Positions 1 through 8,987 of a stretch of 64,000 bases of DNA are shown here, in pieces. The stretch covers positions 4,960,001-5,024,000 of the forward strand of contig CP082844.1 in NCBI GenBank assembly GCA_019930625.1, written 5' to 3'. Within the stretch, counting starts at the first letter, position 1, and every line of letters begins with the position of its first letter. The notes under the pieces were generated by a model. That model was not told the DNA's origin and did not search any database. It worked only from the letters and a program-made list of their open reading frames with translations. The position numbers and the translations under genes were made by a program. This DNA comes from Nocardia asteroides. GTDB lineage: Bacteria > Actinomycetota > Actinomycetes > Mycobacteriales > Mycobacteriaceae.

Positions 1-2
1 TC

Positions 3-860
3 CCACGTGGATACGGCGGAGGCGTCTCGGTCTTCGGTGTCTACGAGAGCGGGGGCACCACGGGCAGCCCCAAACGCCTGCCCTTCCTCGCCGACTGGAT
101 GGACCGCGTCATCACCTGGGCGATGCGGGACATGGACGCACGAGACCACCCGCGTAACGTCAACTGGCTGACACTGGTTCCGAGCGGGCCGCAACTGTTC
201 GGCGACTGGACTGCGGAACTGGTCCGCCGCCGGGGCGGGGTCCGTTTCTGCATCAACATGGATCCTCGTTGGGTGAAGAGGACGATCGGCGCAGGCGAGA
301 CCGATATCGCGGATCGGTACGTCGATCATCTGATCGCTCAGAGTGCGCACATCCTGCGCAGTCAGCAGGTCGGGGTACTGGTATCCACGCCTCCCCTGCT
401 GGAGCGCCTGTGCCGCGACGAGGAACTGGTCGATCTGATCAACGCCAAGGTGCGGCTGATCGTCTGGGGCGGAGCGCGAATGGATCCGGACACCCGCCGG
501 GTACTGCGCACCGACGTGTTCCCCGGCGTGGAACTGTACGGCTACTACGGCAACGTCACTATGCTCGGCACCACGATCGAACGCCCCGGTTCCGATGACG
601 CGCGGTGTATATTCGACACCTTCTCGCCGCACATCGTGCTCTCGGTCGTCGATACCACTACCGGAGAGCCTGTCGCCTACGGCGAGCACGGCCAAGTGAT
701 CGTGAACCATATCAGCCGGGCCATGTTGCTGCCCAACAACTCAGAGCGCGATCTGGCCATCCGGATCGAGCCGCCGGTTGGACAACTCGGTGACTCCGTT
801 GCCGACATCACCTCGATGACCTCCTTCGCCGGGGAAACGGTCATCGAGGGAGTGTATTGA
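3..860 (+). CDS. Adenylate-forming (ANL superfamily) enzyme, 5' truncated by window
   Basis: The reading frame is open from the first bases of the window, so the N-terminus lies outside. Translating upstream of the first internal ATG (99) gives the AMP-binding P-loop ESGGTTGSPKR near positions 45-80, the hallmark of acyl-adenylate-forming enzymes. The rest (WGGARM, YGYYGN segments) fits the short LuxE/EhpF-type adenylating proteins that activate a carboxylic acid without a full-length acyl-CoA ligase C-domain. It overlaps the next gene by one base (TGATG), a LuxC-like reductase, so the pair probably activates and then reduces a carboxylate to an aldehyde, as EhpF/EhpG are thought to do in griseoluteic acid formation. 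The family and pairing are well supported. The substrate is unknown. Confidence 0.8.
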   Translation, partial: PRGYGGGVSVFGVYESGGTTGSPKRLPFLADWMDRVITWAMRDMDARDHPRNVNWLTLVPSGPQLFGDWTAELVRRRGGVRFCINMDPRWVKRTIGAGETDIADRYVDHLIAQSAHILRSQQVGVLVSTPPLLERLCRDEELVDLINAKVRLIVWGGARMDPDTRRVLRTDVFPGVELYGYYGNVTMLGTTIERPGSDDARCIFDTFSPHIVLSVVDTTTGEPVAYGEHGQVIVNHISRAMLLPNNSERDLAIRIEPPVGQLGDSVADITSMTSFAGETVIEGVY

Positions 861-2245
861 TGGCCGCCCCGGCGCAACTCGACGTGCTCGGTCCACGGGG
901 TGCATTCCGCGCCCTCACCCGCCATACGCTCGAAGACGTGACCGGCACACCGGCGGCGGAGCTGAGCCTGGCTCCGCCGGTGTTCGTGAGTCGCGCTCTC
1001 ACCGCCCTACGCCGAGCGCCCACCCCGCCGCGGCGCGAGCGAATGGCCGCGCTGGCCCGCGCGGGTCACCTGTTCGCGGAGGCCTCTCTGGGCGGATTGT
1101 CACCTGAGGATTACCAGTACCTGGTCTGCAGGGTCAGTGGAGTACCCGCCGCGGTGGTGCGACGCGCGACGCGGTGGATCGAGAGCTGCGCCGTGGGAGC
1201 GGACCGTGCCGCGGCGGATGCGTGTCCCCGCGCGGCGGCGGGAGAGGATTCCGCCATCCGTTCCGGCTCGGAGCCGGAAACCCGGCACATCAGGTGGGCC
1301 CGGCGCGGCGATGTCCTGGCGGTCGGTGCGGCAGGCAATCACCCTGCGGTGCAATCGCAGTGGCTGGATGCGCTGGCACTCGGTTATCGGGTCGCCGTGC
1401 GGCCCTCGTGGCACGAGCCGTTCACCCCGCACCGGCTGGTTGCCGCGTTGCGGGCGGCCGGGTTCGGCGCCGACCAGGTGATGCTGCTGCCGACCGACCA
1501 GGAGGGCGTCGATGCCCTGATCGGCGGCGCGGACCTGGCCGTGGTGTACGGCCGTGACATGGCCGGTCGGTACGCGGCGGACCGTACGGTGGCCACGCAC
1601 GCGGCCGGAAGGTCGAAGATCCTGCTCACCGGTGAGGACTGGCGCGACCATCTGGACATGGTGGCGTACTCCGTAAGTCATGACGGGGGCACCGCGTGCG
1701 TGAACGCGACGGCGGTCTTCGTCGAGGGTGATCCCGCGCCCTTCGCCGAAGCCCTCGCCACGCGGCTGGCGGAGCTGCCGAGTTCGCCGCCGGAGGACGA
1801 TCGGGCCGTGCTGCCCGTACGCCGGCTCGAGGAGGCGCGGGTGATCGAGAAATACCTGCTGCGCCATGCGCAGAGTGTCCGGACATGGCTCGGCGATGAC
1901 GGGATCGTGGATCCGTTGGGCGACGGCAGCGCTGTGCTGCGCCCGGCGGTGTTCCAGCTGGACCGGGCCGACGCCCCCCGGGCCAACCTGGAGCTGCCCT
2001 TCCCGTGTGTCTGGGTCGCCCCATGGTCGCCGTCGGACGGTCTGGCGCCCCTGCGGGACACCCTTGTGCTCACAGTGGTCACTTGCGACGACGCCCTCAT
2101 CGATCGCCTGGTGGCCGAGCCGTCGATCGGCAATGTCCATGTCGGTAACCATCCGACGTGCGCGATGGAGCCGGGGCATCCGCAAGACGGGTACCTCGCC
2201 GAATTCCTCATGCGCAGCAAGACGGTAGTGCAACGAAAGAGGTGA
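860..2245 (+). CDS. LuxC-like acyl reductase (aldehyde dehydrogenase fold)
   Basis: This is a 461-residue protein of the LuxC/EhpG acyl-CoA (or acyl-AMP) reductase family, which reduces activated carboxylic acids to aldehydes with NAD(P)H. It carries an ALDH-like Rossmann half (VLAVGAAGNHPAVQ around residue 155) and the expected reactive cysteine region (HDGGTACVNATAVF around residue 275). The start chosen is the ATG at 860, which overlaps the preceding stop by one base and follows GAGGGAG. A TTG three bases earlier is the alternative. Translational coupling to the adenylating enzyme argues that the two work as a carboxylate-reducing pair. The true substrate cannot be read from the sequence. 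Confidence 0.78.
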   Translation: MAAPAQLDVLGPRGAFRALTRHTLEDVTGTPAAELSLAPPVFVSRALTALRRAPTPPRRERMAALARAGHLFAEASLGGLSPEDYQYLVCRVSGVPAAVVRRATRWIESCAVGADRAAADACPRAAAGEDSAIRSGSEPETRHIRWARRGDVLAVGAAGNHPAVQSQWLDALALGYRVAVRPSWHEPFTPHRLVAALRAAGFGADQVMLLPTDQEGVDALIGGADLAVVYGRDMAGRYAADRTVATHAAGRSKILLTGEDWRDHLDMVAYSVSHDGGTACVNATAVFVEGDPAPFAEALATRLAELPSSPPEDDRAVLPVRRLEEARVIEKYLLRHAQSVRTWLGDDGIVDPLGDGSAVLRPAVFQLDRADAPRANLELPFPCVWVAPWSPSDGLAPLRDTLVLTVVTCDDALIDRLVAEPSIGNVHVGNHPTCAMEPGHPQDGYLAEFLMRSKTVVQRKR

Positions 2246-2269
2246 TCGCCTGACCGAAAGGAGTTCTCG

Positions 2270-3256
2270 GTGGACACACGCCGCTTGGGTAGCTTGACCG
2301 TTGGTGCTCAGGGCCTTGGTTGCGCGGGGATGAGCGAGTTCTACGGAGTCACCGACGACGACGAGTCGGCGGCGACCATCCACCGCGCATTGGATCTCGG
2401 TGTCACACTGCTCGATACCGCCGACATCTACGGCAGGGGCGCCAACGAGGAGTTGATCGGCCGGGTGATCGCCGGGCGCCGCGACGAGGTGATGATCGCG
2501 ACGAAGTTCGGTCTTGTCCGCGCCGACGACGGATACGCCAGAACTGTGCGCGGAGACGCTCGTCATGTGCGACATGCGTGCGAGGATTCGCTACGACGCC
2601 TCCGCGTGGACCATATCGATCTGTACTACCAACACCGCGTGGATCCGACGGTACCGATTGAAGAAACCGTTGCCGCAATGGCGGAGCTGGTGACCCAGGG
2701 CAAGGTCCGCGAGCTGGGCCTGTCCGAGGCCGGGCCGGCGACCATTCGGCGAGCGCACGCGATCCATCCGATTGCCGCCGTGCAGTGCGAGTGGTCACTG
2801 TGGACCCGCGATCTCGAGCACGACGGCGTCCTGAGCACGTGCCGGGAACTCGGCGTCGGCCTGGTAGCGGCCTCTCCGCTCGGTCGCGGCTTCCTGACCG
2901 GGCGGTTCACCTCGGCCGCGGACTTCGGGCCGCTGGACTTCCGAAGGATCACGCAACCGAGGTTCGCCGACGGGAATCTGGAACGCAACCTACCGATCAC
3001 GGCCCGATTGCGGGCGCTCGCCGACCGGTATGGCGTGACCATGGCTCAGCTGGCGCTGTCATGGGTGCATCACCGAGGCCAGGACGTGGTGGCGATTCCC
3101 GGAACCAAGCGCCGATTCTATTTGGAGGAGAACGTTGATGCGGCCGGGCTAGTCCTGTCCGCTGCGGATCTCGCCGCGATCGAGGCGGCGGTACCCAGGT
3201 CCATGGTCGTCGGGGAGCGTTGCGATCCCGCGATGGCCCGTCAACTCGGCCTGTGA
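2270..3256 (+). CDS. Aldo/keto reductase
   Basis: A 328-residue NADPH-dependent aldo/keto reductase, close to the YhdN/AKR13 type. The beta-barrel landmarks are present: GCAGMSEFYG near the N-terminus, the catalytic Asp/Tyr region LLDTADIYGRGANEE, the catalytic His in DLYYQHRVDP, and the C-terminal cofactor segment IPGTKRRFYLEEN. The start is GTG at 2270, preceded by AAAGGAG with good spacing. It lies 24 bases after the LuxC-like gene, so it is probably the third gene of that operon and could take the aldehyde product on to an alcohol. Its stop is only 10 bases from the stop of the convergent P450 gene. Confidence 0.9.
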   Translation: MDTRRLGSLTVGAQGLGCAGMSEFYGVTDDDESAATIHRALDLGVTLLDTADIYGRGANEELIGRVIAGRRDEVMIATKFGLVRADDGYARTVRGDARHVRHACEDSLRRLRVDHIDLYYQHRVDPTVPIEETVAAMAELVTQGKVRELGLSEAGPATIRRAHAIHPIAAVQCEWSLWTRDLEHDGVLSTCRELGVGLVAASPLGRGFLTGRFTSAADFGPLDFRRITQPRFADGNLERNLPITARLRALADRYGVTMAQLALSWVHHRGQDVVAIPGTKRRFYLEENVDAAGLVLSAADLAAIEAAVPRSMVVGERCDPAMARQLGL

Positions 3257-3266
3257 CGCCGGCCGG

Positions 3267-4499
3267 TCACGCTGTCTCCCTGCGGTCGGCGCGGCATCGG
3301 CCGAAACCCACCAGCAGCGAGTCCAAGGACCGGACGGACAAGTTCTCCCTCCACCGGATCTCCTCACCGGCGGGCAGGACAACGGGCGCGACCCGGCACA
3401 GCTCCTCGAGCACGATCTCTGCCTCCATTTGTGCGAGCGTGGAGCCAGGGCAGGTGTGGATCGAATGACCGAACGCGAGGTGACGGTCGCTACCGCGTCC
3501 GATATCGAAGCGATCCGGTTCCGGGAAGGCCGAGGGATCACGGTTGGCCGCGCCGGCGTGGAAGTAGATGAGGCTGCCCTTGCCGATCCGTGTGCCCCGC
3601 AGCGTCAACTCCGCCGTCGCCATGCGGGAGATCCGCTGGACCGGGCTCTCGAATCGGAGGACTTCCTTGACCGCGTTGCGGATTCCGCTCGGGTCTCGAC
3701 GCAATTGTTCGAATTGCTCCGGATGCCGCAGCAGCAGCAGTATTCCGTTGCCGATCAGATTGCTCGTGGTCTCGAATCCGGCGAAGACCATCATCAGGCA
3801 GACTGCGACGATGTCGTCGTCGCTCAGCGATGGGTCGTCGACCAAAGCGCTCAGTAGATCCGCGCGCTGTTCCCCGCGCCGGGCGCGCACCAGTGGGCGC
3901 AGCAGGTCGGTCGTCTGCCGAACGGTGTCCATCGCGGCCTCCGCCCGAGGCAGATAGGCATGGGGCGCCGCCCCGAAGAAATCGACGATGTCGACAGCGC
4001 ACCGCTTGAGCAACTCGACCATGTTGTCGGGTACGCCGAGGATCCTCGATGTGACGTACAACGGAAGCGGCAGGGCCAGATCCGCGATGACGTCCATGCC
4101 GCCGCGTTCCACCGCCCCACGCAGAATGGTCCGCGCGGTATCGCGTATCAGCGGTTGGAAACCGGCGACGATCGTCGGTCTCATCGCACGCGTGACCGGC
4201 GTGCGCAACCGCGCGTGCTCATGGCGGTCCAACATCAGCGGCCAACGGCGCAGCACCAGGGACAGCGGCTCGAACCGGTCCCGCTGCTCTGCGGGGAACT
4301 GCGCGAGGCGTGGGCTGATCCGGTCCGCGGAGATCGCCGGATGGGCCAACCCGAAGCGCACATCCTCATACCGAGTGACCACCCAAGCATGGAGCTGCTC
4401 GCTGAATGTCACCGGCCGGTTCTCGCGCAACCTGCCGAGTACAGGGTATGGATCGGTTCGGGCCTGAGTGCTGAGCAGATCATACGCGGCCTCCGCCAT
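3267..4499 (-). CDS. Cytochrome P450
   Basis: A 410-residue soluble bacterial P450 monooxygenase. The I-helix oxygen-binding motif FAGFETTSN, the K-helix ExxR (EVLRFESPVQR) and the haem-ligand loop FGHSIHTCPGSTLA are all visible. The loop has Ser where the family usually has Gly two residues before the conserved His, and Pro after the haem-binding Cys. The start is ATG at 4499, seven codons inside the longest frame, because AAGGAGG sits just upstream. It follows the SDR gene by 17 bases, forming a two-gene - strand operon that converges on the reductase operon. No ferredoxin gene is adjacent. A role in tailoring the product of this locus is inference. Confidence 0.92.
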   Translation of the reverse strand: MAEAAYDLLSTQARTDPYPVLGRLRENRPVTFSEQLHAWVVTRYEDVRFGLAHPAISADRISPRLAQFPAEQRDRFEPLSLVLRRWPLMLDRHEHARLRTPVTRAMRPTIVAGFQPLIRDTARTILRGAVERGGMDVIADLALPLPLYVTSRILGVPDNMVELLKRCAVDIVDFFGAAPHAYLPRAEAAMDTVRQTTDLLRPLVRARRGEQRADLLSALVDDPSLSDDDIVAVCLMMVFAGFETTSNLIGNGILLLLRHPEQFEQLRRDPSGIRNAVKEVLRFESPVQRISRMATAELTLRGTRIGKGSLIYFHAGAANRDPSAFPEPDRFDIGRGSDRHLAFGHSIHTCPGSTLAQMEAEIVLEELCRVAPVVLPAGEEIRWRENLSVRSLDSLLVGFGRCRADRRETA

Positions 4500-4516
4500 G
4501 GTTTTCCTCCTTGAGA

Positions 4517-5614
4517 TCAAGTCCAGGAGGAGGCCGCTGGTACGGCTCTCACGCCTGCCATCAGGTAGTCGTAGTCGACGCGGACCGACGAGGAGGGCAC
4601 CCCGAGCAGCGCGACGATCCGGGTGTCGTCATACCGGCGACGGTGGCTCAGCATTCCCGAAGTGGGTGTTCTGTCGAGGAACGCTTCCAGCGCGGTCCGC
4701 TCGGTGGGCGGTGCCGCTCCGATCACCAGCCGCAGCGGAGCCAGCGCCTCCATGACGTCCATCAACACCCGCACCGGGACGTCATGGCCGTGCACGACGT
4801 GGTATGTCTCCACCCGGCCGGTGTGCTCGAGGTCGGTCAACCGCGCCATGACCTGCGCGGCCCGCTCCACCGGCACGAAGTTCAGGTGCGCCTGTGGATG
4901 ACCGATGGCGCGCACGACCGTTCGGGATGCCCCGCACGTTGTCGGGCAGAAGCGCCCGACGGCCGCCCGGATGGTCCGACCCAGAGGCAACAGGGGATGC
5001 GGCGGTAGACCCGCCTGCGGGGGGCGGTTCGTCACCAATATGCTGGGCCGCACCACAACAGCTGGCCGACCGTAGCGGCGGGACCACGTTCGTATCAGTG
5101 TTTCCGCCTCGAATTTCGTCTGCTCGTACGCGTTCTCGAAACCGGCCGTCCCGTCCAGTTCCGACTCGTACACCACGCCATCGCGTCGTGCGCCCGCTAC
5201 GAATGCGGTGCTGACGTGGCACAGCAGGGGTTGGCGTTCCCCGGCGGACACCAGATCGAGTACGTGGCGGGTGCCGGCGACATTGACCGGGCGGAGCGCA
5301 CTCAGATCGTCGTGCATTTTGATACTTGCGGCGCTGTGCCATACGACGTCGATCGCATCGGCCAAGTCGCGGAACGCCGCGGGGGAAAGACCGAGGCGTG
5401 GCAACGACACGTCCGACTCGACTATGCGCATCCGGTGGGGCAGCGCATCGATCAGGCTACGCGGTTCCCCCACGAGCTGGAGGAATCGCGTGATGCGATC
5501 CAGCGCGGCTGGATCGCGAGCCAACACGACGAGGTCGTGATTACGAGCAAGTAGCTCGCGAACGAGGTGAAGACCGAGAAAGCCGGTCGCACCGGTTATG
5601 GCGACAGAAGACAT
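4517..5614 (-). CDS. Extended SDR / thioester-reductase-like NAD(P)-dependent enzyme
   Basis: This 365-residue protein belongs to the extended short-chain dehydrogenase group (NAD_binding_4 / male-sterility type). It shows the N-terminal nucleotide loop ITGATGFLGLHL and the catalytic YEQTKFEAE (YxxxK), with STAFVAG before it. Such domains reduce fatty acyl or polyketide thioesters or act as epimerases. As a stand-alone protein its substrate is open. The start is ATG at 5614 after GCGGAGG, nine codons inside the longest frame. It is the first gene of a - strand pair with the P450. The 300 bases upstream separate it from the IS630 element. Confidence 0.8.
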   Translation of the reverse strand: MSSVAITGATGFLGLHLVRELLARNHDLVVLARDPAALDRITRFLQLVGEPRSLIDALPHRMRIVESDVSLPRLGLSPAAFRDLADAIDVVWHSAASIKMHDDLSALRPVNVAGTRHVLDLVSAGERQPLLCHVSTAFVAGARRDGVVYESELDGTAGFENAYEQTKFEAETLIRTWSRRYGRPAVVVRPSILVTNRPPQAGLPPHPLLPLGRTIRAAVGRFCPTTCGASRTVVRAIGHPQAHLNFVPVERAAQVMARLTDLEHTGRVETYHVVHGHDVPVRVLMDVMEALAPLRLVIGAAPPTERTALEAFLDRTPTSGMLSHRRRYDDTRIVALLGVPSSSVRVDYDYLMAGVRAVPAASSWT

Positions 5615-5920
5615 GTCGACCTCCGCTGACAGCAAGAGCAATGTAAGACTACAGGCTCATCCGATACATGTCCTGCATTGGCGCACAACGGAATAGGACG
5701 AAAGTTCGCGCAGTCACCGTCGTCCACCTCGGCGGGCCCCCGGCCCGTGGCGGCCAGGGTCCGTGATCGCCCTGTGTGTCGTCGAGGTCACGTCGCAGAC
5801 GGCTTCGGACCGACATGACCGGCGGCGAGCAAATGTCGCAAGTGTTCCGAAAACAACACCGGCGGACCCGCCATCCCGACCGGCCGGGTTACAGCATCAA
5901 CCTTCCTGGACGCGGCACTA
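5615..5920. other. Non-coding gap between SDR gene and IS630
   Basis: About 300 bases hold no convincing gene. They should include the promoter of the - strand SDR/P450 operon. I see no clear operator or hairpin. The right edge (TA at 5919-5920) is one copy of the IS630 target dinucleotide. Confidence 0.4.
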
Positions 5921-7337
5921 GTGTGTCGCGCCTGAAATTAGGCCAGTAAGTATGTAGTCTGTTTCTGTGTCGCATCGTGGGCCTTCTGCTGTCGAGATTG
6001 TGCTGTCGGATGTCGAGCGTGCCGAGCTGGTGCGCAGGTCGGTGTCTGGGGATCGGCGTGAGGCCGAGCGGGCGCGGGTCGTGCTGGCCTGCGCCGAGGG
6101 GATGTCGAATGCCGGTGCGGCACGGGATTTGGGTCTGGCTGTGGGGACGGTCGCGAAGTGGCGGCGCAAGTTCGCCGCCGAGGGTTTCGCTGGGCTGCAT
6201 GATCGCGGCCGTGAGGGGCGGCCGAAGGCCGAACTGGTGTTGAGCGATACCGAACGCGCGCAACTTGTTTCGTGGGCCAGACGGGCCAAGACGGCCCAGT
6301 ATCTGGCCATGCGGGCGAAGATCGTGCTGGCTTGTGCCGAGGGTGCGACGAACAAGCAGGTCGCCGCCGACCTCGGTGTGGATGAGTCGAGTGTGATCCG
6401 GTGGCGGGGACGCTTCGTCGCTGACCGGCTCGATGGCCTGGGCGACGAGCCGAGGCCGGGTCGGCCGCCCTCGATCCTGCTCGACCAGGTCGAAGACGTG
6501 GTCGTCGCGACACTGGAAACGTTGCCCGGCAAGGACACTCACTGGTCGCGTGCCTCGATGGCCGAACGGACCGGGCTGTCGAAATCGACCATCGGCAGAA
6601 TCTGGCGGAAATTCGATCTCAAACCGCACCTGCAGGATTCGTTCAAGCTGTCCACCGACCCGCTATTCGTGGAGAAAGTGGTGGATGTCGTTGGCCTGTA
6701 CCACAATCCGCCCGAGAAGGCGATAGTGCTGTGCGTCGACGAGAAGAGCCAGATCCAGGCCCTCGACCGCTCGCAGCCGGTGCTGCCGATGACCATGGGC
6801 ACGCCCGAACGCCGCACCCATGACTACCTGCGCCACGGCATCACCAGCCTGTTCGCCGCGTTCAACATCGCCGACGGCACCGTCATCACCGAACTCCACC
6901 GCCGCCACCGCGCCGCCGAGTTCAAGAAATTCCTGGCCACCATCGACAAGGCCGTGCCCCGCGAACTCGACGTCCACCTGGTCTGCGACAACTACGCCAC
7001 CCACAACACCGCCGAAATCAAGACCTGGCTGGCCCGGCATCCCCGCTTCCACATCCACTTCACCCCCACCGGATCGAGCTGGATGAACCAGGTCGAACGC
7101 TGGTTCGGCCTGCTCACCGACAAACTCATCCGCCGCGGCGTCCACACCTCCGTCAAGGCCCTCGAAGACGACATCACCGACTGGATCCAGACCTGGAACG
7201 ACAACCCTCGCCCCTTCCGCTGGACCAAGACCGCCGACGAGATCCTCAAATCCCTCGCCGACTACCTCGTCAAAATCAACCCGCCAGCCCCCAAAACAAA
7301 ACAGTAACTTACTGGCCTAATTTCAGGCGCGACACAC
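5921..7337 (+). mobile_element. IS630-family insertion sequence, complete
   Basis: A complete element of about 1.42 kb. Perfect 30-bp terminal inverted repeats lie at 5921-5950 and 7308-7337 (outer end GTGTGTCGCGCC), flanked on both sides by the TA dinucleotide that IS630/Tc1-type elements duplicate. Because the flanking bases happen to be CTAG on both ends, the visible symmetry extends to 33 bp (5918-5950 and 7308-7340). The single transposase gene is intact and its stop abuts the right repeat. Perfect repeats and an uninterrupted gene suggest recent arrival and possible activity. Confidence 0.95.
5967..7307 (+). CDS. IS630-family transposase
   Basis: A 446-residue DDE transposase. The N-terminal part holds two helix-turn-helix type segments ([19 protein letters not shown] and [18 protein letters not shown]), consistent with a gene-internal duplication of the DNA-binding module. 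Catalytic landmarks follow in order: [19 protein letters not shown] first Asp, [12 protein letters not shown] second Asp, and [12 protein letters not shown] with the terminal Glu. The start is the GTG at 5967, just inside the left inverted repeat. The frame is uninterrupted, so the protein should be functional. Confidence 0.95.
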   Translation: MSHRGPSAVEIVLSDVERAELVRRSVSGDRREAERARVVLACAEGMSNAGAARDLGLAVGTVAKWRRKFAAEGFAGLHDRGREGRPKAELVLSDTERAQLVSWARRAKTAQYLAMRAKIVLACAEGATNKQVAADLGVDESSVIRWRGRFVADRLDGLGDEPRPGRPPSILLDQVEDVVVATLETLPGKDTHWSRASMAERTGLSKSTIGRIWRKFDLKPHLQDSFKLSTDPLFVEKVVDVVGLYHNPPEKAIVLCVDEKSQIQALDRSQPVLPMTMGTPERRTHDYLRHGITSLFAAFNIADGTVITELHRRHRAAEFKKFLATIDKAVPRELDVHLVCDNYATHNTAEIKTWLARHPRFHIHFTPTGSSWMNQVERWFGLLTDKLIRRGVHTSVKALEDDITDWIQTWNDNPRPFRWTKTADEILKSLADYLVKINPPAPKTKQ

Positions 7338-7522
7338 TAGCACCGCTGGATCAGGGCCCGACCTCTCGCGACTTCTGTGGCGCATCATTGTTGCGTCTGA
7401 TGCAACCGCAAAGTACCGACCGCCTGTCGGACTAACACGCCGCAGGGCGGGCAACTGATGAACAGGATTCAGGTCATAAGATCAGCGTGCATATCCATTG
7501 AGGCGCCGTGAGCGGAGGAACG

Positions 7523-8227
7523 ATGGGTGCCGAACCGCAGCAACAAGCCGGGGAGGGGGCGCAACGTGATTCACCTGCGGAGCTGGACACCTCGCCGGGG
7601 CCACCCTCGGGCCATGGGCCCGTTTCGGAGGCCGGTTCAAGGCCGGCGCCGGAGGTTGGGTCTCGTAGTGGGCGGTATGCGCTGATTACAGCGCTGGTCA
7701 CCGCCGTGATCTCGAGCTTTGTTTCTGCGGGTGCAGCCGTCTACGTGAGTATCAACGAGTCGAACCGAAGTAGTCAGCTGGCCGCATCCGAGGCGGCAAG
7801 GGAGAGTCGCCAGAAGTTGTACCGAGAGTTCCTCAGCACTCTGAACCGCTATGAGGCAGCATTGTCCGAAATCAGCCATTTGCTGATCGAGCCGACCACT
7901 TCACCAGATCTCCAAATCGAGAAGCTGGGGGAGGTCGGCAAGACCCAGATTCTGTTCGTAGACGCTTTGAACACCGTATGGATGACGGGAAGTGATGACA
8001 TGTTTATGATCGCGGACCGATTTGTGACCCGTATCGCCGTTTTTAGCAGCGATCACTATGGCCCCTTCGTCAGTCGGTACATATCAAAAAACACCTACCC
8101 CACTTGGGGCGATGATGAGTGGCGAAAAGCCACATCTTCTCTGGGGAAAGCGGCTCTGGACTTCCTCGCAGACCTAGGAGAGATCACCAGCGACTTCCTG
8201 AAACAGGCGCGAAAGGACCTCGCTTGA
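7523..8227 (+). CDS. Membrane-anchored protein of unknown function
   Basis: A 234-residue protein I do not recognise. A polar, Pro/Gly/Ser-rich N-terminus (about residues 1-50) precedes one hydrophobic segment at about residues 51-75. A mostly helical soluble domain follows (residues 85-234), rich in Glu, Lys and aromatic residues. The topology suggests a single-pass anchor with the helical domain on one side of the membrane. The start is ATG at 7523 after GCGGAGG; a GTG at 7508 is a weaker alternative. Base composition in the second half is lower in GC than the neighbours, which fits imported DNA. It stands alone between two mobile elements. Confidence 0.6.
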   Translation: MGAEPQQQAGEGAQRDSPAELDTSPGPPSGHGPVSEAGSRPAPEVGSRSGRYALITALVTAVISSFVSAGAAVYVSINESNRSSQLAASEAARESRQKLYREFLSTLNRYEAALSEISHLLIEPTTSPDLQIEKLGEVGKTQILFVDALNTVWMTGSDDMFMIADRFVTRIAVFSSDHYGPFVSRYISKNTYPTWGDDEWRKATSSLGKAALDFLADLGEITSDFLKQARKDLA

Positions 8228-8492
8228 GCGCCCCGACTGGGAGTGCAACGACTGCAACTGGCCGGAACCGGGCGAAGCTGTCGGCCACTGATCTACTACC
8301 TGCTGGCTAACCGCTTCGCAAAGACTTTGCCGAGAATTGCATGCCGCCGTCGCGACCCGTGTGGGAACGAGCCACCACTGACGGCTGGCCACCCGTTCTG
8401 ACGAATAGCGCAAGCTTCGAATACATGCACGCCACCGGTGGCCAATGGGCACGTCGCACTGAACGTCCGACAGTGAGTGCCCTGGGACTGCG

Positions 8493-8850
8493 TCAAGCCA
8501 GCGTGAAGTCAGTGGCCCGTTCGCCCGACTGGGCTCCGGACGCGAATTCTCCGTTGAACGTGTGCGGCCGTGTGAGCCGGGTGGATGTAGCTGCATTCCT
8601 GCAGGGTTGGGGTGAGGTCCGCGCTGGCGTGGATGTGGTCGTAGCGGTAGCCGTCGCCGGTGCGCCCGACCAGGAGTGTTCGATCAGCTGCGGGTGCGGG
8701 GTCCGGAACGCATCGATCAGCCCGCAGTCGGTGGTGAGACGACGGTAGAAGTCGTATTCGGATTCGACGAAGAAGCGGTAGCGCGGTTGATGGTCGGGTT
8801 CGAGAACGTTCAGGTCGCCCACGAACACCGTTGGTCTCTCGGTCGCGCGG
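8493..8850 (-). pseudogene. C-terminal fragment of endonuclease/exonuclease/phosphatase family protein
   Basis: On the - strand one frame encodes TVFVGDLNVLEPDH and FYRRLTTDCGLIDAFRTPH, the metal-binding GDLN/GDWN region of the exonuclease III-like EEP fold. The homologous sequence then continues in another frame (VGRTGDGYRYDHIHAS, a YDHI motif) after about position 8670, so the gene is frameshifted. The N-terminal half is missing: upstream the sequence becomes the IS3-type transposase on the other strand. This is a broken gene remnant next to a mobile element. Confidence 0.6.
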
Positions 8851-8987
8851 CGGCGAACAGGTGGTGGAGCGTGTTCGGTAAACCCCGCCGCGGCAGGTCC
8901 CGGCGTCCGGGTCCGGCTGTCCACGACGATCTCGTCCGCCGGGAATTCGCTGCGGATCGTCCGAATGTGTTGTGGTGCACCGATATC
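8850..8987 (+). pseudogene. IS3-family OrfB transposase, 5' exon fragment
   Basis: The + strand encodes WSVFGKPRRG, then GPAVHDDLVRREF and DRPNVLWCTDI, the start of the DDE core of IS3-family OrfB proteins (first catalytic Asp in WCTDI). Homology stops exactly after the ATC codon at 8985-8987. The missing continuation TEHRMSEGKLYIC resumes in the same frame at 11152, the two parts being separated by a group II intron. OrfA and the N-terminus of OrfB are absent, so the element was already truncated at its left side, where it meets the exonuclease remnant. Confidence 0.8.

Noticed and set aside
8228..8490. Short + strand frame after 8228 with Cys-Asn-Asp-Cys-like spacing
   Set aside because: Too short, no start or ribosome site; I found nothing supportable between the unknown membrane protein and the exonuclease remnant.
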